From the NCBI RefSeq assembly GCF_001612825.1, contig NZ_BDBE01000025.1, forward strand, positions 186,001 through 250,000: a stretch of DNA of 64,000 nt. The letters are read 5' to 3'. This DNA comes from Nocardia caishijiensis NBRC 108228. GTDB lineage: Bacteria > Actinomycetota > Actinomycetes > Mycobacteriales > Mycobacteriaceae. Below are positions 52,133 to 62,416 of the stretch, in pieces (position 1 is the first letter of the stretch; each line of letters starts with the position of its first letter). Both the position numbers and the translations under genes were made by a program. Under the pieces are notes generated by a model. It saw only the letters and a program-made list of their open reading frames with translations. It was not told the origin of the DNA and did not search any database.

Positions 52133-55100
52133 ACCACTGCTACCCGACACTCCCGACACCCCGGCGAATCCGCCCGAGCCGCCACCGCAGTTGTTCGGCG
52201 ATGTGCTCGCGGCCGACGGTGGGGTGGTGCGGATCCGCCCGATCGTGCCCGCCGATGCCGACGCGCTGGCGGACTTCCATGCCCGGCTCTCGGACCGCAC
52301 CCGCTACCTGCGCTACTTCGGTCCGTATCCCCGGATCTCGCCGAAGGACATGTACCGCACCACCCATGTCGACTATCACGACCGGGTCGGGCTGGTGGCC
52401 GTGCTCGGCCCCGCGATCATCGCGGTGGCCCGCTACGAACTGCTCGACCGGCCGGGTCCGCGCGCGGCCGAGGTGGCGTTCGTGGTCGCCGACGAACACC
52501 AGGGGCGCGGCCTCGGCTCGATCCTGCTCGAGCATCTGGCGGGCGCCGCGGCCGAGAACGCGGTGGAGACGTTCACCGCCGAGGTCCTGGCCGAGAACGA
52601 GGCCATGATCACGGTCTTCCGCGATGCCGGGTACCAGTTGCAGCGCAGCCGCGACGGCTCCGAGGTGCACCTGGAGTTCGCGATCGACCCCACCGAAGCC
52701 CTGCGCACCGTGCGTGACGCCCGAGAGGCGGCGTCGGAGGCGCGCAGTGTCGGCAATCTGCTCGCGCCCGGTTCGGTGGCGGTGATCGGCGCCTCGCCGG
52801 AAACGACCCGAGTCGGCGGTGCCGTGCTGGCCAACCTGCTTGCCGGGGGATTCGCCGGGCCGGTGTTCCCCGTGAACCCGCACCGCCGGTCGGTGCGCGG
52901 GGTACGTGCCTACGCCACCGTCCGCGAGATTCCCGACGAGGTCGATCTCGCCGTGGTTGCGGTGCCGCCCGCCGCGATCGGGTCGGTGCTCGACGACTGT
53001 ATGGCCAAGGGCGTCAAGGGACTGGTCGTGCTCACCGCCGGATTCGGGGAAACCGGGCCCGCCGGGTTGGCCGCCGAACAGGACCTGGTCGCCGCCGCCC
53101 GTGGACACGGGATGCGGGTCGTAGGGCCGAGCGCGCTCGGTATCGCCAACACCGACCCGGCGGTCGGACTCAACGCCACGCTCGCGCCGGTGCTGCCGCA
53201 GCGCGGGCGGATCGGCTTCTTCTGCCAATCGGGCCCGCTCGGCGCCGCGATTCTGGCCGAGGCCGCCACCCGCAACCTCGGGGTGTCGACGTTCGTCTCG
53301 GCGGGCAACCGCGCCGACGTGTCGGGCAACGACCTGCTGCAGTACTGGGACACCGCCGCCGACACCGAGGTGATCCTGCTCTACCTGGAGAGCTTCGGTA
53401 ACCCACGGAAGTTCTCCCGCCTCGCCCGGCGGGTGGCCCGCGGCAAACCGATCGTGGCCGTGAGCAGCGGCAGATTGGCCGCCGGTGCCGACATGGATCG
53501 CACGGTGGTGCGCGACCTGTTCGCCCAGGCCGGGATCATCCAGGTGGACTCCATCTCCGAACTGTTCGACTGCGCCGCGCTGCTGGCCTGTCAGCCGCTG
53601 CCGCGCGGCCCACGCGTGGCGGTCGTCGGCAACAGCGCCGCCCTGAACTGGCTTGCCATCGACGCGGCCACCAGCGAGGGGCTGCGTATCCACCGCCCCG
53701 CCACCGCTGTCGATCGCGGCCCCGGCGCCCGACCCACCGAACGCGGACCGAGCGTTGCGCCGCGTCCGAGTGCTCGGCCAACCGAACGCGACACGGGTGG
53801 TACACCGATCGGCGTACCACCCGCCGGTGCCCGGCCGACCGAACGTGGCACGGGTGTGGTGCCTGCCGACGCGCCTCGTCGCGGTGCCGGTTCCAGCCGA
53901 CACGAAGCGGGAGGAAGGGCGGCGGGTGCGACGCGCCCCGGCGGGGGGTCGGCTGATCGCGGACACGGTGGGGTGCCTACCGAGGGGCCGCGTCCGGGCG
54001 CTGGATTCGACGCACACGATGGGGCTGGTGGGCCGGTGGATCTGGGGCCGGAGGCGACTCCGGCCGACTACCGGGAGGCAGTGCTCGCGGCATTGCGCAG
54101 CGAGGATGTCGATGCGGTGATCGTGGTGGTCGCGCCGCCGGTGCCGGTGTCGATGGGTGGGTTCGCGGACGCGTTGCGGGCGGCCGCGGCCGCGGCACCG
54201 GACCGGAACAAGCCCGTGCTGACAACCTTCGTCGCCGAGTCCGGCATCCCCGATCTGCTCGCCGTACGCTCGACCGGCGGAGCGCCCGGTCGCGGGTCCA
54301 TTCCGTCGTATCCGGACCCGGAACGCGCGGCGAGGGCGCTGGCCAGAGTCGATCGATACGCGCGGTGGCGGGATCGGCCGGTCTCACCGGTGGTGCGCCC
54401 GCCCGGTATCGACACCGCCGCGGCGACCGCGCTGGTCGAGCAGTGGTCGGCAGACTCACCCGGACGGTGGCTCACCGACGACGAGGCGGTGCGATTGCTC
54501 GAGTGCTACGGCATCGACATCGTCGACTTCCGGGCGGTGCGTGACGCGGACCAGGCGGTGGCCGCGGCCGAGGAGCTGGGTTATCCGGTGGCGGCGAAGG
54601 CGACCGGTGAACTGTGGCGACGCAGACCCGATCTGATCGGGATCCGGTTGGATCTGTGGGGGCCCGAGGCAGTCCGCCAGGCGTACACCGATCTGGTCGC
54701 GATCTGCGGTGACCCGCTGCTGCACGTGCAGAAGATGGCGACCAAGGGTGTCGGGTGCGTGCTGAGCGTCACCGACGACCCGTCGTTCGGTTCGGTCATC
54801 GAGTTCGGCCTGTCCGGCATGATCATGGACCTGCTCGGCGACCGTGCCTACCGCGCGTTGCCGTTGACCGCCGACGAAGCCGCCGCCCTGATCGACGCAC
54901 CCCGCGCCGCACCACTTCTCTCGCCCGGTCCCGCGGGTCCCGGCGTCGACAAAGCGGCCATCATCGAGCTGGCCCAACGCATTTCGGCCCTCTTCGACGA
55001 CATCCCTCAGATGCGCGAACTCTCCTGTGATCCCGTCCTGGCCGCACCCGGCTCCGCCGAGATCATCTACGCCCGCGCCCGCATCGGTCCCCAACCCACC

Positions 55101-55133
55101 CGCTTCGACACCGGCCCCCGCCGCCTCGCATGA
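52125..55133 (+). CDS. Pat-like protein lysine acetyltransferase: GNAT fused to an acyl-CoA synthetase-like region
   Basis: A 1002-residue protein. Residues 25-190 are a GNAT domain (EVAFVVADEHQGRGLGSILL, with the acetyl-CoA loop QGRGLG). From about 210 follow the CoA-binding fold (PGSVAVIGASPETTRVGGAV), the succinyl-CoA-ligase-like region (FFCQSGPLGAAILAEA) and, near the end, the ATP-grasp subdomain (LLECYGIDIVDFRAV, EELGYPVAAKA). This is the Pat layout with the acetyltransferase first, as known in streptomycetes. Between 525 and 645 lies a Gly/Pro/Arg-rich insert. GTG 52125 has GGAGGA before it and overlaps acuC. Confidence 0.87.
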   Translation: MTEPLLPDTPDTPANPPEPPPQLFGDVLAADGGVVRIRPIVPADADALADFHARLSDRTRYLRYFGPYPRISPKDMYRTTHVDYHDRVGLVAVLGPAIIAVARYELLDRPGPRAAEVAFVVADEHQGRGLGSILLEHLAGAAAENAVETFTAEVLAENEAMITVFRDAGYQLQRSRDGSEVHLEFAIDPTEALRTVRDAREAASEARSVGNLLAPGSVAVIGASPETTRVGGAVLANLLAGGFAGPVFPVNPHRRSVRGVRAYATVREIPDEVDLAVVAVPPAAIGSVLDDCMAKGVKGLVVLTAGFGETGPAGLAAEQDLVAAARGHGMRVVGPSALGIANTDPAVGLNATLAPVLPQRGRIGFFCQSGPLGAAILAEAATRNLGVSTFVSAGNRADVSGNDLLQYWDTAADTEVILLYLESFGNPRKFSRLARRVARGKPIVAVSSGRLAAGADMDRTVVRDLFAQAGIIQVDSISELFDCAALLACQPLPRGPRVAVVGNSAALNWLAIDAATSEGLRIHRPATAVDRGPGARPTERGPSVAPRPSARPTERDTGGTPIGVPPAGARPTERGTGVVPADAPRRGAGSSRHEAGGRAAGATRPGGGSADRGHGGVPTEGPRPGAGFDAHDGAGGPVDLGPEATPADYREAVLAALRSEDVDAVIVVVAPPVPVSMGGFADALRAAAAAAPDRNKPVLTTFVAESGIPDLLAVRSTGGAPGRGSIPSYPDPERAARALARVDRYARWRDRPVSPVVRPPGIDTAAATALVEQWSADSPGRWLTDDEAVRLLECYGIDIVDFRAVRDADQAVAAAEELGYPVAAKATGELWRRRPDLIGIRLDLWGPEAVRQAYTDLVAICGDPLLHVQKMATKGVGCVLSVTDDPSFGSVIEFGLSGMIMDLLGDRAYRALPLTADEAAALIDAPRAAPLLSPGPAGPGVDKAAIIELAQRISALFDDIPQMRELSCDPVLAAPGSAEIIYARARIGPQPTRFDTGPRRLA
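53700..54055 (+). repeat. Low-complexity insert with ARPTER repeats in the Pat-like gene
   Basis: The core ARPTER occurs three times (about residues 531, 548 and 566), spaced 17-18 residues, within a run of Gly/Pro/Arg/Ala and almost no hydrophobic residues. The reading frame is intact across it. Confidence 0.75.
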
Positions 55134-55479
55134 GCTTTACGATGCCGACCACCGTGACCCGTCCGACATGCGTTGGGGCGGGTTATGGCCACCGTTTCGA
55201 CTCCGGCTTCGCCAGCCGGGCGAGCGGCCACAACGGGACCGGCACGTGCTCGGCAATGATTCCGCTCGCTCCGTCACCCCGAGTGGGACGAGTCGCAGAT
55301 GACATGGTGAACGGACAACGCCGACCGGTTCGCGACCCCGGAGGGGGATGGGAGTCACGGACACCGGTCGGCGTTTCGGAGGACGACCCCTGAGGGCCGT
55401 CGGGCTGGGGGCAGCGTCGGCGGTCACCGTCCGCGCGGAAGGCAGCGGCGGGTCTCAGCTCGGCGCCGACAGCGCGCGG
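55134..55479. other. Convergent intergenic region between the Pat-like gene and sigB
   Basis: 346 bases with no convincing gene; small frames are shadows. A 13-bp inverted repeat (AACGCCGACCGGT at 55317-55329 with ACCGGTCGGCGTT at 55363-55375) encloses 33 bases that can form a smaller stem of their own, and may end transcription of either gene. Confidence 0.5.
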
Positions 55480-56448
<969 letters not shown>

Positions 56449-56481
56449 GACTTGCCTCCTGTCGGTGGTGTCTCACTCCGA

Positions 56482-56510
56482 TCAACGGACCCGACTTACA
56501 GAAAGTTCCC
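56482..56510 (-). promoter_or_regulatory. ECF (SigE/SigH-type) promoter of sigB
   Basis: On the minus strand GGGAAC (56510-56505) and CGTTGA (56487-56482) are 17 bases apart, the -35/-10 form used by SigE and SigH. The -10 ends 33 bases upstream of ATG 56448. sigB of mycobacteria is driven by such a promoter. Confidence 0.7.
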
Positions 56511-56616
56511 GATCCCGCGCGCAATAAACCGCTCTGAGCTGCGGATTCATCCGTGCACGGCTGAGAAGTTCCTGAGAAGGACGCCGTCGTGGAACGCGTG
56601 CCCCGTCCGGCGCGGT

Positions 56617-58134
56617 CTACACCGGCCGAATCAATCCGTGACGGACGAGACCGGCGACCACGCCCAGCGCTCGGGCCGCGAACTCGGGGGTCACCTGCTC
56701 GGCTCCGTCGGCGAGCGCGAGCAGTTCGATCAGCTCGTACAACGGCAGGCCGTCGGCTCGCATTCCCGCGACCAGGGCCACCGTCGACTCGTCGACCTCG
56801 TGCTGCCAGCGCGGACCGTCGCCGCGGTGCAGTCGTGCCACCTGCTCGGCCCAGCCGTCCTCGCCCGGCAGGTACACCCGTTCCAGTGCGGTCGCCTGGC
56901 TCGGCGCGAAACGGGAACGCCAGGCCAGGTTCTCGTCGGCGGCGACCGCGCGCAACCAGGCCGACCGGGCGAAGTAGTCGCCCACCTCGGTCCCGAGCGG
57001 GTCGTCGAAACCGTGTGTGAGGTCCTCGGCCAGCAGCTCGGTCGGGCCGTCGATCCTGCGCAGATAGACGAACCCGAAGCCGATGCCGACCACGTCGGCG
57101 GCGTCGAAGGCGTCGAGCCAGCGGGTGGCGCGTTCCTGTGCCGCCGGGTCGCGCGGGTCCAGGCCCGCGTCGCGCAACCAGGTGCCCACGTAGAGGCCGG
57201 GATCGGCGACGTCGCGTTGCACCACCCAGGCGTCGACACCGTGCGCGGGCAGCCACGACGACACCCGCTGCCGCCAGTCCTGCCCGTCCACGTGCACCCA
57301 GGCGGCGAGCATGGCCGCGGTACCGCCGGGTGCGAGCAGTTCGGCGGCCTGCCCGATCACCAGTTCGCTCGCCCCGTCGAGCGCGAGCCCGGAGTCCCGG
57401 TAGGTGTGTTCGATGCGGGCGGGCCCGACGACGAACGGCGGATTGGCGACGATCTGATCGAAGCGTCTGCCCGCCACCGGCTCGAACCACGACCCTTCGA
57501 GCAGTTCGATCTCGAGTTCGTTGAGCGCCGCGGTGGCTTCGGCCAACCAGAGTGCGCGCGGATTCACATCGGTGGCGGTGATGGTGTCCGCGTACGCGGC
57601 CGCGTGTACCGCTTGGACGCCGCACCCGGTGCCCAGATCGAGGACGGTGCCGACCGGGTCGGTGGGGGTGGCCCGCAGCAGCGAGAGCGAGGCGTGGCCG
57701 ACGCCGAGAACGTGCTCCTCGGTGAGGGTTCGCCGCCGCATCGAGTCGTCGAGGTCGGACAGGATCCAGCGGTTGCCGTGGCCCGCGTCGAGCGGTCGCA
57801 GATCGAGGGCGGCGCTCACGCCTTCACCGTTCCTGACGAGCAGCCCGGCCGCGACGGCGTCAACGATGCGCACCGGGGCCAGCGCGGCGGCCACATGGGG
57901 TTCGGGCAGCGGGTCGCCGAGCAGCAGCAACCGGATCAGGGTGCCGAGTTCTCCGGCGTCGCGTGCGGCGCGGCGCACCGGCACCGGCTCCGAACGCCCC
58001 AGTGCCGCGTGCACATCCGGTCCGAGGGCGTCGACCAGCCCGTCGGCGGTGTAGTCGACCCTGGTCAGCGCCGTGCGCAGAGCCGGGCACAGTGCGGTGA
58101 GCAGGGAACCGGTGGTGGTGGGGTTCGTAGGCAC
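56617..58134 (-). CDS. HemK/MTS-like SAM methyltransferase
   Basis: A 505-residue protein. An N-terminal helical region (to about 150) is followed by a Rossmann methyltransferase domain with GTVLDLGTGCGVQAVHAA (SAM) and IVANPPFVVGP (NPPF, as in N-methyltransferases acting on a glutamine or base amino group). A 200-residue C-terminal region has no known motif (DUF7059/DUF7782-like architecture, from memory). Substrate unknown. GTG 58134 is chosen; the frame is open up to 59043, but that part is antisense to nothing conserved and overlaps the VOC gene. Confidence 0.82.
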   Translation of the reverse strand: MPTNPTTTGSLLTALCPALRTALTRVDYTADGLVDALGPDVHAALGRSEPVPVRRAARDAGELGTLIRLLLLGDPLPEPHVAAALAPVRIVDAVAAGLLVRNGEGVSAALDLRPLDAGHGNRWILSDLDDSMRRRTLTEEHVLGVGHASLSLLRATPTDPVGTVLDLGTGCGVQAVHAAAYADTITATDVNPRALWLAEATAALNELEIELLEGSWFEPVAGRRFDQIVANPPFVVGPARIEHTYRDSGLALDGASELVIGQAAELLAPGGTAAMLAAWVHVDGQDWRQRVSSWLPAHGVDAWVVQRDVADPGLYVGTWLRDAGLDPRDPAAQERATRWLDAFDAADVVGIGFGFVYLRRIDGPTELLAEDLTHGFDDPLGTEVGDYFARSAWLRAVAADENLAWRSRFAPSQATALERVYLPGEDGWAEQVARLHRGDGPRWQHEVDESTVALVAGMRADGLPLYELIELLALADGAEQVTPEFAARALGVVAGLVRHGLIRPV

Positions 58135-58199
58135 CCGACCACTCTGCCAGCCCGGGCGAATCACGGAACCACCCACCCGGAGGGGATGATTCGGGCAGG

Positions 58200-58925
58200 T
58201 CAGGACGGTTTGCGCGAGGTGACGCAGTACGGGATGCCGCTGGGGTCGGTCAGAACGACCCAGAACTCCTCGTCGACGAGTCGGGTGGCGCCCAGTGATT
58301 CGTGCCAGCTCGCGACGGCGGACATATCGGTTGCCGCGAAATCGATGTGGGCGCCGGGGTGACGAGGCTCGTCGAGACGTTGCAGCAGGAACCGCAGTGG
58401 CTGCCCGGGATCGCGTAGCCGCGTGAACTCCGGCCGCCGCGTCGACTCCGGGGACCACCCGGTGAGCGCCTGCCAGAACGTGGTGTCGGAATCGAGGTCG
58501 GTCGGTGCGAGGTCGAGACAGATCTGGTCCAGTGCCGCGACGTTTCCGTCGGGCGCGGTGACGTGTGTCCTCGCCGAGGGCGGGGGCGAGGGGTGCGCGG
58601 GCGTGAAGCAGAAGGTCTGCCCCGCAGGCGATTCCAACACGGTGTAGTCGGGATCGACCAGCACGACCTGGGCGCCGAGCGCCGTCGCCTCGGCCACCGC
58701 GGCCGGAATGTCGTCCACATCCAGGTCGAGATGGATCCCCCCGTCCCCACCCACCCGCTGCATCTTCACCCAGGCGGGCCCGCTCGACGGCAACAAGGTG
58801 ACGAATTCCCCGTGCGCCCCGCGCGGCGGCGACACGGTCGACCCGGTCACGGTTGCCCAGAACCGCACACAATCGTCGAAACCGACCGCGGGCCGGTCGA
58901 TGAACGCCCAGGTCCAACGAATCAC
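58200..58925 (-). CDS. VOC (glyoxalase/bleomycin resistance fold) family protein
   Basis: A 241-residue two-module VOC protein. Both halves show the beta-alpha-beta pattern: IHLDLDVDDIPAAVAEATAL with GAQVVL in the first, and IDFAATDMSAVASWHESLGA and FWVVLTDPSGIPYCV in the second. His and Glu of possible metal sites are present in part. Such proteins are often dioxygenases or binding proteins; no substrate can be named. GTG 58925 has GGGAG before it. Co-directional with the methyltransferase, 65 bases apart. Confidence 0.8.
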   Translation of the reverse strand: MIRWTWAFIDRPAVGFDDCVRFWATVTGSTVSPPRGAHGEFVTLLPSSGPAWVKMQRVGGDGGIHLDLDVDDIPAAVAEATALGAQVVLVDPDYTVLESPAGQTFCFTPAHPSPPPSARTHVTAPDGNVAALDQICLDLAPTDLDSDTTFWQALTGWSPESTRRPEFTRLRDPGQPLRFLLQRLDEPRHPGAHIDFAATDMSAVASWHESLGATRLVDEEFWVVLTDPSGIPYCVTSRKPS

Positions 58926-59115
58926 GCTGTCTCCCTGTCTGATCGGTAGCCCCGCTCAACACGGTTGTCACGTACTCGCGGGCCTGGCTCCCTTCGCACG
59001 GTATGCCGTGCGCGCCACGCTGTCGACCGAGTCGCCGGACCAATTGGCAGGATATCGGCGGAACATGTCACTGCGGCCACTCGTTGAAATCGGGAAGTTG
59101 CGTCACACTCATCCG

Positions 59116-60456
59116 GTGACCGACCTGCGCCCACTCACCGGGGAGAGCCCGACCGAGCCCGAACCGGTGGTAGTCGACCGGGTCGTCGACGAATCGCCCC
59201 GACGCCGTCCGCATCCCGCCTGGATCGTCGCGGGCGTCGGCTTCGTGGCGTTGCTCGGTGCGGCGGCGTTCCGGTCGGTGCCCAGTGTGTTGATCCAGCC
59301 GCTGCACGACGAGTTCGGTTGGTCGCACGCGACGATCTCGGCGGCCGTCTCGTTGAACATGCTGCTGTACGGCCTGATCTCGCCGTTCGCCGCGGCGCTG
59401 ATGGACCGCTTCGGCATCCGCCGGGTGGTGTGCGCGGCGCTGGTGCTGATCGCGGCGGGTGCCGGGCTCACGGTGTTCATGACCCAGGCATGGCAACTCG
59501 TCGCGACCTGGGGTCTGCTGGTCGGTATCGGCGTCGGGTCGATGTCCATGCCGTTCGTGGCCACGATCACGGGCCGCTGGTTCGTGCGCAGCCGGGGCCT
59601 GGTGACGGGCATTCTCACGGCGGCGGGCGCGACCGGACAGCTGGTTTTCCTGCCGCTGGTGTCGGTGCTCGCCCGCGATCACGGCTGGCGCGTGCCGTCG
59701 CTGATCGTGGCGGCCGTGGCGCTGTCGGTGGCGCCGCTGGTGTGGTTGTTCGTCCGCGACTACCCCAGCGACGCGGGTGTGCGCGCCTACGGCGCCGGAC
59801 CGGAGTCGGACGTGGGTGTCCGGCGCCCGGTCGCCGGGGGAGCGGGCCGGGCGCTGCGGGTGCTCGCCACCGCCGCCCGCAGGCCCGGATTCTGGTTGCT
59901 CGCAGGTGGTTTCGCCGTGTGCGGCGCCTCGACGAACGGTTTGGTCGGCACCCATTTCGTCACCGCCGCCCACGACCACGGGATGCCGCCGACCACGGCG
60001 GCCGGACTGCTGGCGCTGGTCGGCGTCTTCGATGTGGCGGGCACCATCGCCTCGGGCTGGCTGTCGGATCGGGTCGACCCGAGGTATCTGCTGCTCGGCT
60101 ACTACTCGCTGCGCGGCCTGTCGCTGCTGATCCTGCCGTCCCTGCTCGGTCCGCACACCCAGCCGAGCATGTGGGTGTTCATCGTGTTCTACGGCCTGGA
60201 CTGGATCGCGACGGTGCCGCCGACGGTGCTGCTGTGCCGGGAACTGTTCGGCGCCGACGGTCCGATCGCCTTCGGCTGGGTCTTCGCCGCCCACCAGGTC
60301 GGTGCGGCGATCGCGGCGACCGGTGCGGGCTTCGTCCGCGACCTGAACGGCTCCTACGACCTGGCCTGGTACGTGGCGGGCGGCCTGTGCGGCGCGGCGG
60401 CGCTGATGTCGATCCTGATCAGACGGCCCGCCCGCTCACTCGAGGGCCTTGCGTGA
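59116..60456 (+). CDS. MFS transporter (OFA/monocarboxylate-like)
   Basis: A 446-residue major facilitator with 12 predicted helices. The loop 2-3 signature is ALMDRFGIRRVV (D-R-x-G-x-R-R), and the repeat in the second half is SGWLSDRVDPRYLL. Similar to oxalate/formate antiporter-like exporters. GTG 59116 gives a cytoplasmic start of about 35 residues; ATG 59065 would add 17. Its last 21 bases overlap the convergent DUF3099 gene. Confidence 0.82.
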   Translation: MTDLRPLTGESPTEPEPVVVDRVVDESPRRRPHPAWIVAGVGFVALLGAAAFRSVPSVLIQPLHDEFGWSHATISAAVSLNMLLYGLISPFAAALMDRFGIRRVVCAALVLIAAGAGLTVFMTQAWQLVATWGLLVGIGVGSMSMPFVATITGRWFVRSRGLVTGILTAAGATGQLVFLPLVSVLARDHGWRVPSLIVAAVALSVAPLVWLFVRDYPSDAGVRAYGAGPESDVGVRRPVAGGAGRALRVLATAARRPGFWLLAGGFAVCGASTNGLVGTHFVTAAHDHGMPPTTAAGLLALVGVFDVAGTIASGWLSDRVDPRYLLLGYYSLRGLSLLILPSLLGPHTQPSMWVFIVFYGLDWIATVPPTVLLCRELFGADGPIAFGWVFAAHQVGAAIAATGAGFVRDLNGSYDLAWYVAGGLCGAAALMSILIRRPARSLEGLA

Positions 60457-60846
60457 GCGTGCCTCGAGGGCGATCTCCTCGCGGCGCCCGTCCCAGCGAC
60501 TCGGCTCGTCCTTGGTGCGCGGCGGCCGGTCGTTGGCGATCAGTACCGCGACCCACGGCAACGGCACCGACGCCGCGATGATGAGGATCGAGATGAGCGG
60601 GTTCTCGAACACGCTGTAGGCGACGGCCGCCAGGATCAGGCACGGGATCCGGAAACCCATGATGAGCATGTAGCGGCGCACCCGGGCGCGATGCTGCTCG
60701 TCGAGCGAGGTCGCGGCCTCGGTGATGAGGACCGGGTGCTCCCTCGAATCACGGAAGAACCCCCGGGCGGCACCTGTGCCCGGCAGGTGCACTTCGGGTT
60801 CCGGGGTCGGATCACCGGCGCCGGGGGACTCGCCGTTGGACTGCAT
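60436..60846 (-). CDS. DUF3099 membrane protein
   Basis: A 136-residue protein with two helices (LIMGFRIPCLILAAVAYSVF and LISILIIAASVPLPWVAVLI) after a soluble start including LITEAATSLDEQHRARVRRY. DUF3099 proteins have no known function; in M. tuberculosis Rv2709 is next to sigB. ATG 60846 is chosen since the frame beyond is without family sequence. Divergent from the DUF3039 gene. Confidence 0.85.
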   Translation of the reverse strand: MQSNGESPGAGDPTPEPEVHLPGTGAARGFFRDSREHPVLITEAATSLDEQHRARVRRYMLIMGFRIPCLILAAVAYSVFENPLISILIIAASVPLPWVAVLIANDRPPRTKDEPSRWDGRREEIALEARSRKALE

Positions 60847-60930
60847 GCCTCCGAGTCTTCCACTTGCCGTCGCCGGACGCACACGCGGCTGGTCAGCGAG
60901 GCGGTGCCCCGATGCGGCATCATGGAAGGC

Positions 60931-61170
60931 ATGAGTACGGACACTCTGGTACGCCCGGAAACCACGACCGACGAGACGACCGGTGACGACGTCCCCAAGT
61001 TCTTCCACTACGTGAAGAAGGACCGGATCGCCGAGAGTGCCGTGATGGGCACCATGGTCGTCGCGCTGTGCGGTGAGGTGTTCCCGGTGACCCGTTCGCC
61101 CAAGCCGGGTTCGCCGGTCTGCCCCGACTGCAAGAAGGTCTACGACCGCTTGCGCAAGGGCGGCGACTGA
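60931..61170 (+). CDS. DUF3039 zinc-ribbon-like small protein
   Basis: A 79-residue protein. ALCGEVFPVTRSPKPGSPVC and CPDC give three or four Cys for a zinc site (the last pair CPDC at about 67-70). DUF3039 proteins are found throughout actinobacteria (Rv2708c), function unknown. ATG 60931; a 3-residue longer form from 60922 is possible. Its end overlaps the convergent YihY gene by 31 bases. Confidence 0.85.
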   Translation: MSTDTLVRPETTTDETTGDDVPKFFHYVKKDRIAESAVMGTMVVALCGEVFPVTRSPKPGSPVCPDCKKVYDRLRKGGD

Positions 61171-62264
61171 GCCGATTCCGCTGACGTCGGCGCCTCGGTG
61201 GGGGCGTCGGCGTCTTCGTCGTCGCCGAGCACCTGACTGGTGATCCACTCCTTCACCTGCTCGATGCGGGTGGCGCGCGCGGGCCAGAACTCCTGCACGG
61301 CCGCGTTGAACTCCGCGCCGAGGATCACCGCGAAGCCGAGGAAATAGGTGAACAACAGGAACGCGATGGGGGTGGCGAGCGCGCCGTAACTCACCCCGGT
61401 GCCGGTGATCCAGGACAGATAGCGGCGCAGCAGGTCGCTGGCGGCCATGAAGAACACCCCCGCGACCAACGCCCCGGCGAACAACCGGTGCCACGGCAGC
61501 GACTTGTGCAGCGCGAGTTTGTACAGCGTGGTGAGTCCGACGATGAGCAGCAGACCGACGATCGGGTAGTAGAACGTGTCGATCACGCGCAGCCCCGGTT
61601 CGCGCCAGGTGTCGGGCAGTACCCGGCCGATCCGGGTCGGCCCGAGCGCGATCATCGGCAGCAACAACACCGCGGCGACCAGGAACTGCACATACAGCAG
61701 CAACGCGAAGATGCGCTGCCACACCGGATGCCGGGCGTCCTGCTGACCGTGCGCCTCGACGATCGCGTCGACGAAGGTCGCCATGGCCGAGGACCCGGCC
61801 CACAGCGACAGCACGAAACCGAACGACACCACCGCGCCCCGGCCGCGCCCGAGCACATCGTCGACGGTGGGTTCGATGAGGTCCGACACCACCGACGGGC
61901 TGAAGAAGTCCCGGCTGAAGGCGATGATCTTGGCTTCCACGATCTGCACGGTGTCGGGCCCGAACAACCCGCCCACGTAGCCGAGGCTGCCGAGCAGACC
62001 GAGCAGCAGCGGCGCCAGCGACAGCGTCTGCCAGAACGCCGCGGCCGCCGACTTGGCGAAAATCGAGTTGTCCCAGCACTTGTGCGCGACCCGAACGACC
62101 AGCCGCCACGCCGTCCGCGACCAGGACAGCCACCGCGCGTGTTCGCGCGGATGTTGCCCGCTGGGCACGGGTACGGCTACAGCGCCGCCCCGTCCCGGGG
62201 TGGGCGGCGGGTACGCGGCATCGGTCGCGTCGGCCTCGTTGTCGCTCATGTCGCTGTCCAGCAT
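61140..62264 (-). CDS. YihY/BrkB family membrane protein
   Basis: A 374-residue protein of the YihY/virulence factor BrkB family (Rv2707-like), once annotated as ribonuclease BN but really an inner-membrane protein. About six helices: the family opening IFAKSAAAAFWQTLSLAPLL, then SLWAGSSAMATFVDAI, VGLLLIVGLTTLYKLAL and the end LATPIAFLLFTYFLGFAVILG. Role in transport is presumed. ATG 62264 or ATG 62249 is the start. Convergent overlap with the DUF3039 gene is 31 bases. Confidence 0.83.
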   Translation of the reverse strand: MLDSDMSDNEADATDAAYPPPTPGRGGAVAVPVPSGQHPREHARWLSWSRTAWRLVVRVAHKCWDNSIFAKSAAAAFWQTLSLAPLLLGLLGSLGYVGGLFGPDTVQIVEAKIIAFSRDFFSPSVVSDLIEPTVDDVLGRGRGAVVSFGFVLSLWAGSSAMATFVDAIVEAHGQQDARHPVWQRIFALLLYVQFLVAAVLLLPMIALGPTRIGRVLPDTWREPGLRVIDTFYYPIVGLLLIVGLTTLYKLALHKSLPWHRLFAGALVAGVFFMAASDLLRRYLSWITGTGVSYGALATPIAFLLFTYFLGFAVILGAEFNAAVQEFWPARATRIEQVKEWITSQVLGDDEDADAPTEAPTSAESAQSPPLRKRS

Positions 62265-62403
62265 CCCGCACCGATGTCGACCGTGGGGGACGGGACGAGC
62301 ATCGTGTCGGTGGGTAACAGGTAAATGGCCGGTGACCTCGGCCGGGATGTGACGCCCGTCGCGCACGCCGCGTCGGTGTTGGCGACACGCCCTCCCGGGC
62401 GGC

Positions 62404-62409
62404 TAGGGT
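62404..62409 (+). promoter_or_regulatory. -10 element for a leaderless helicase transcript
   Basis: TAGGGT is followed by exactly 7 bases and GTG 62417. Confidence 0.5.
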
Positions 62410-62416
62410 CGTCTGC

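Noticed and set aside
58135..59043. N-terminal extension of the methyltransferase frame
   Set aside because: It overlaps the VOC gene on the same strand in another frame and has no domain.
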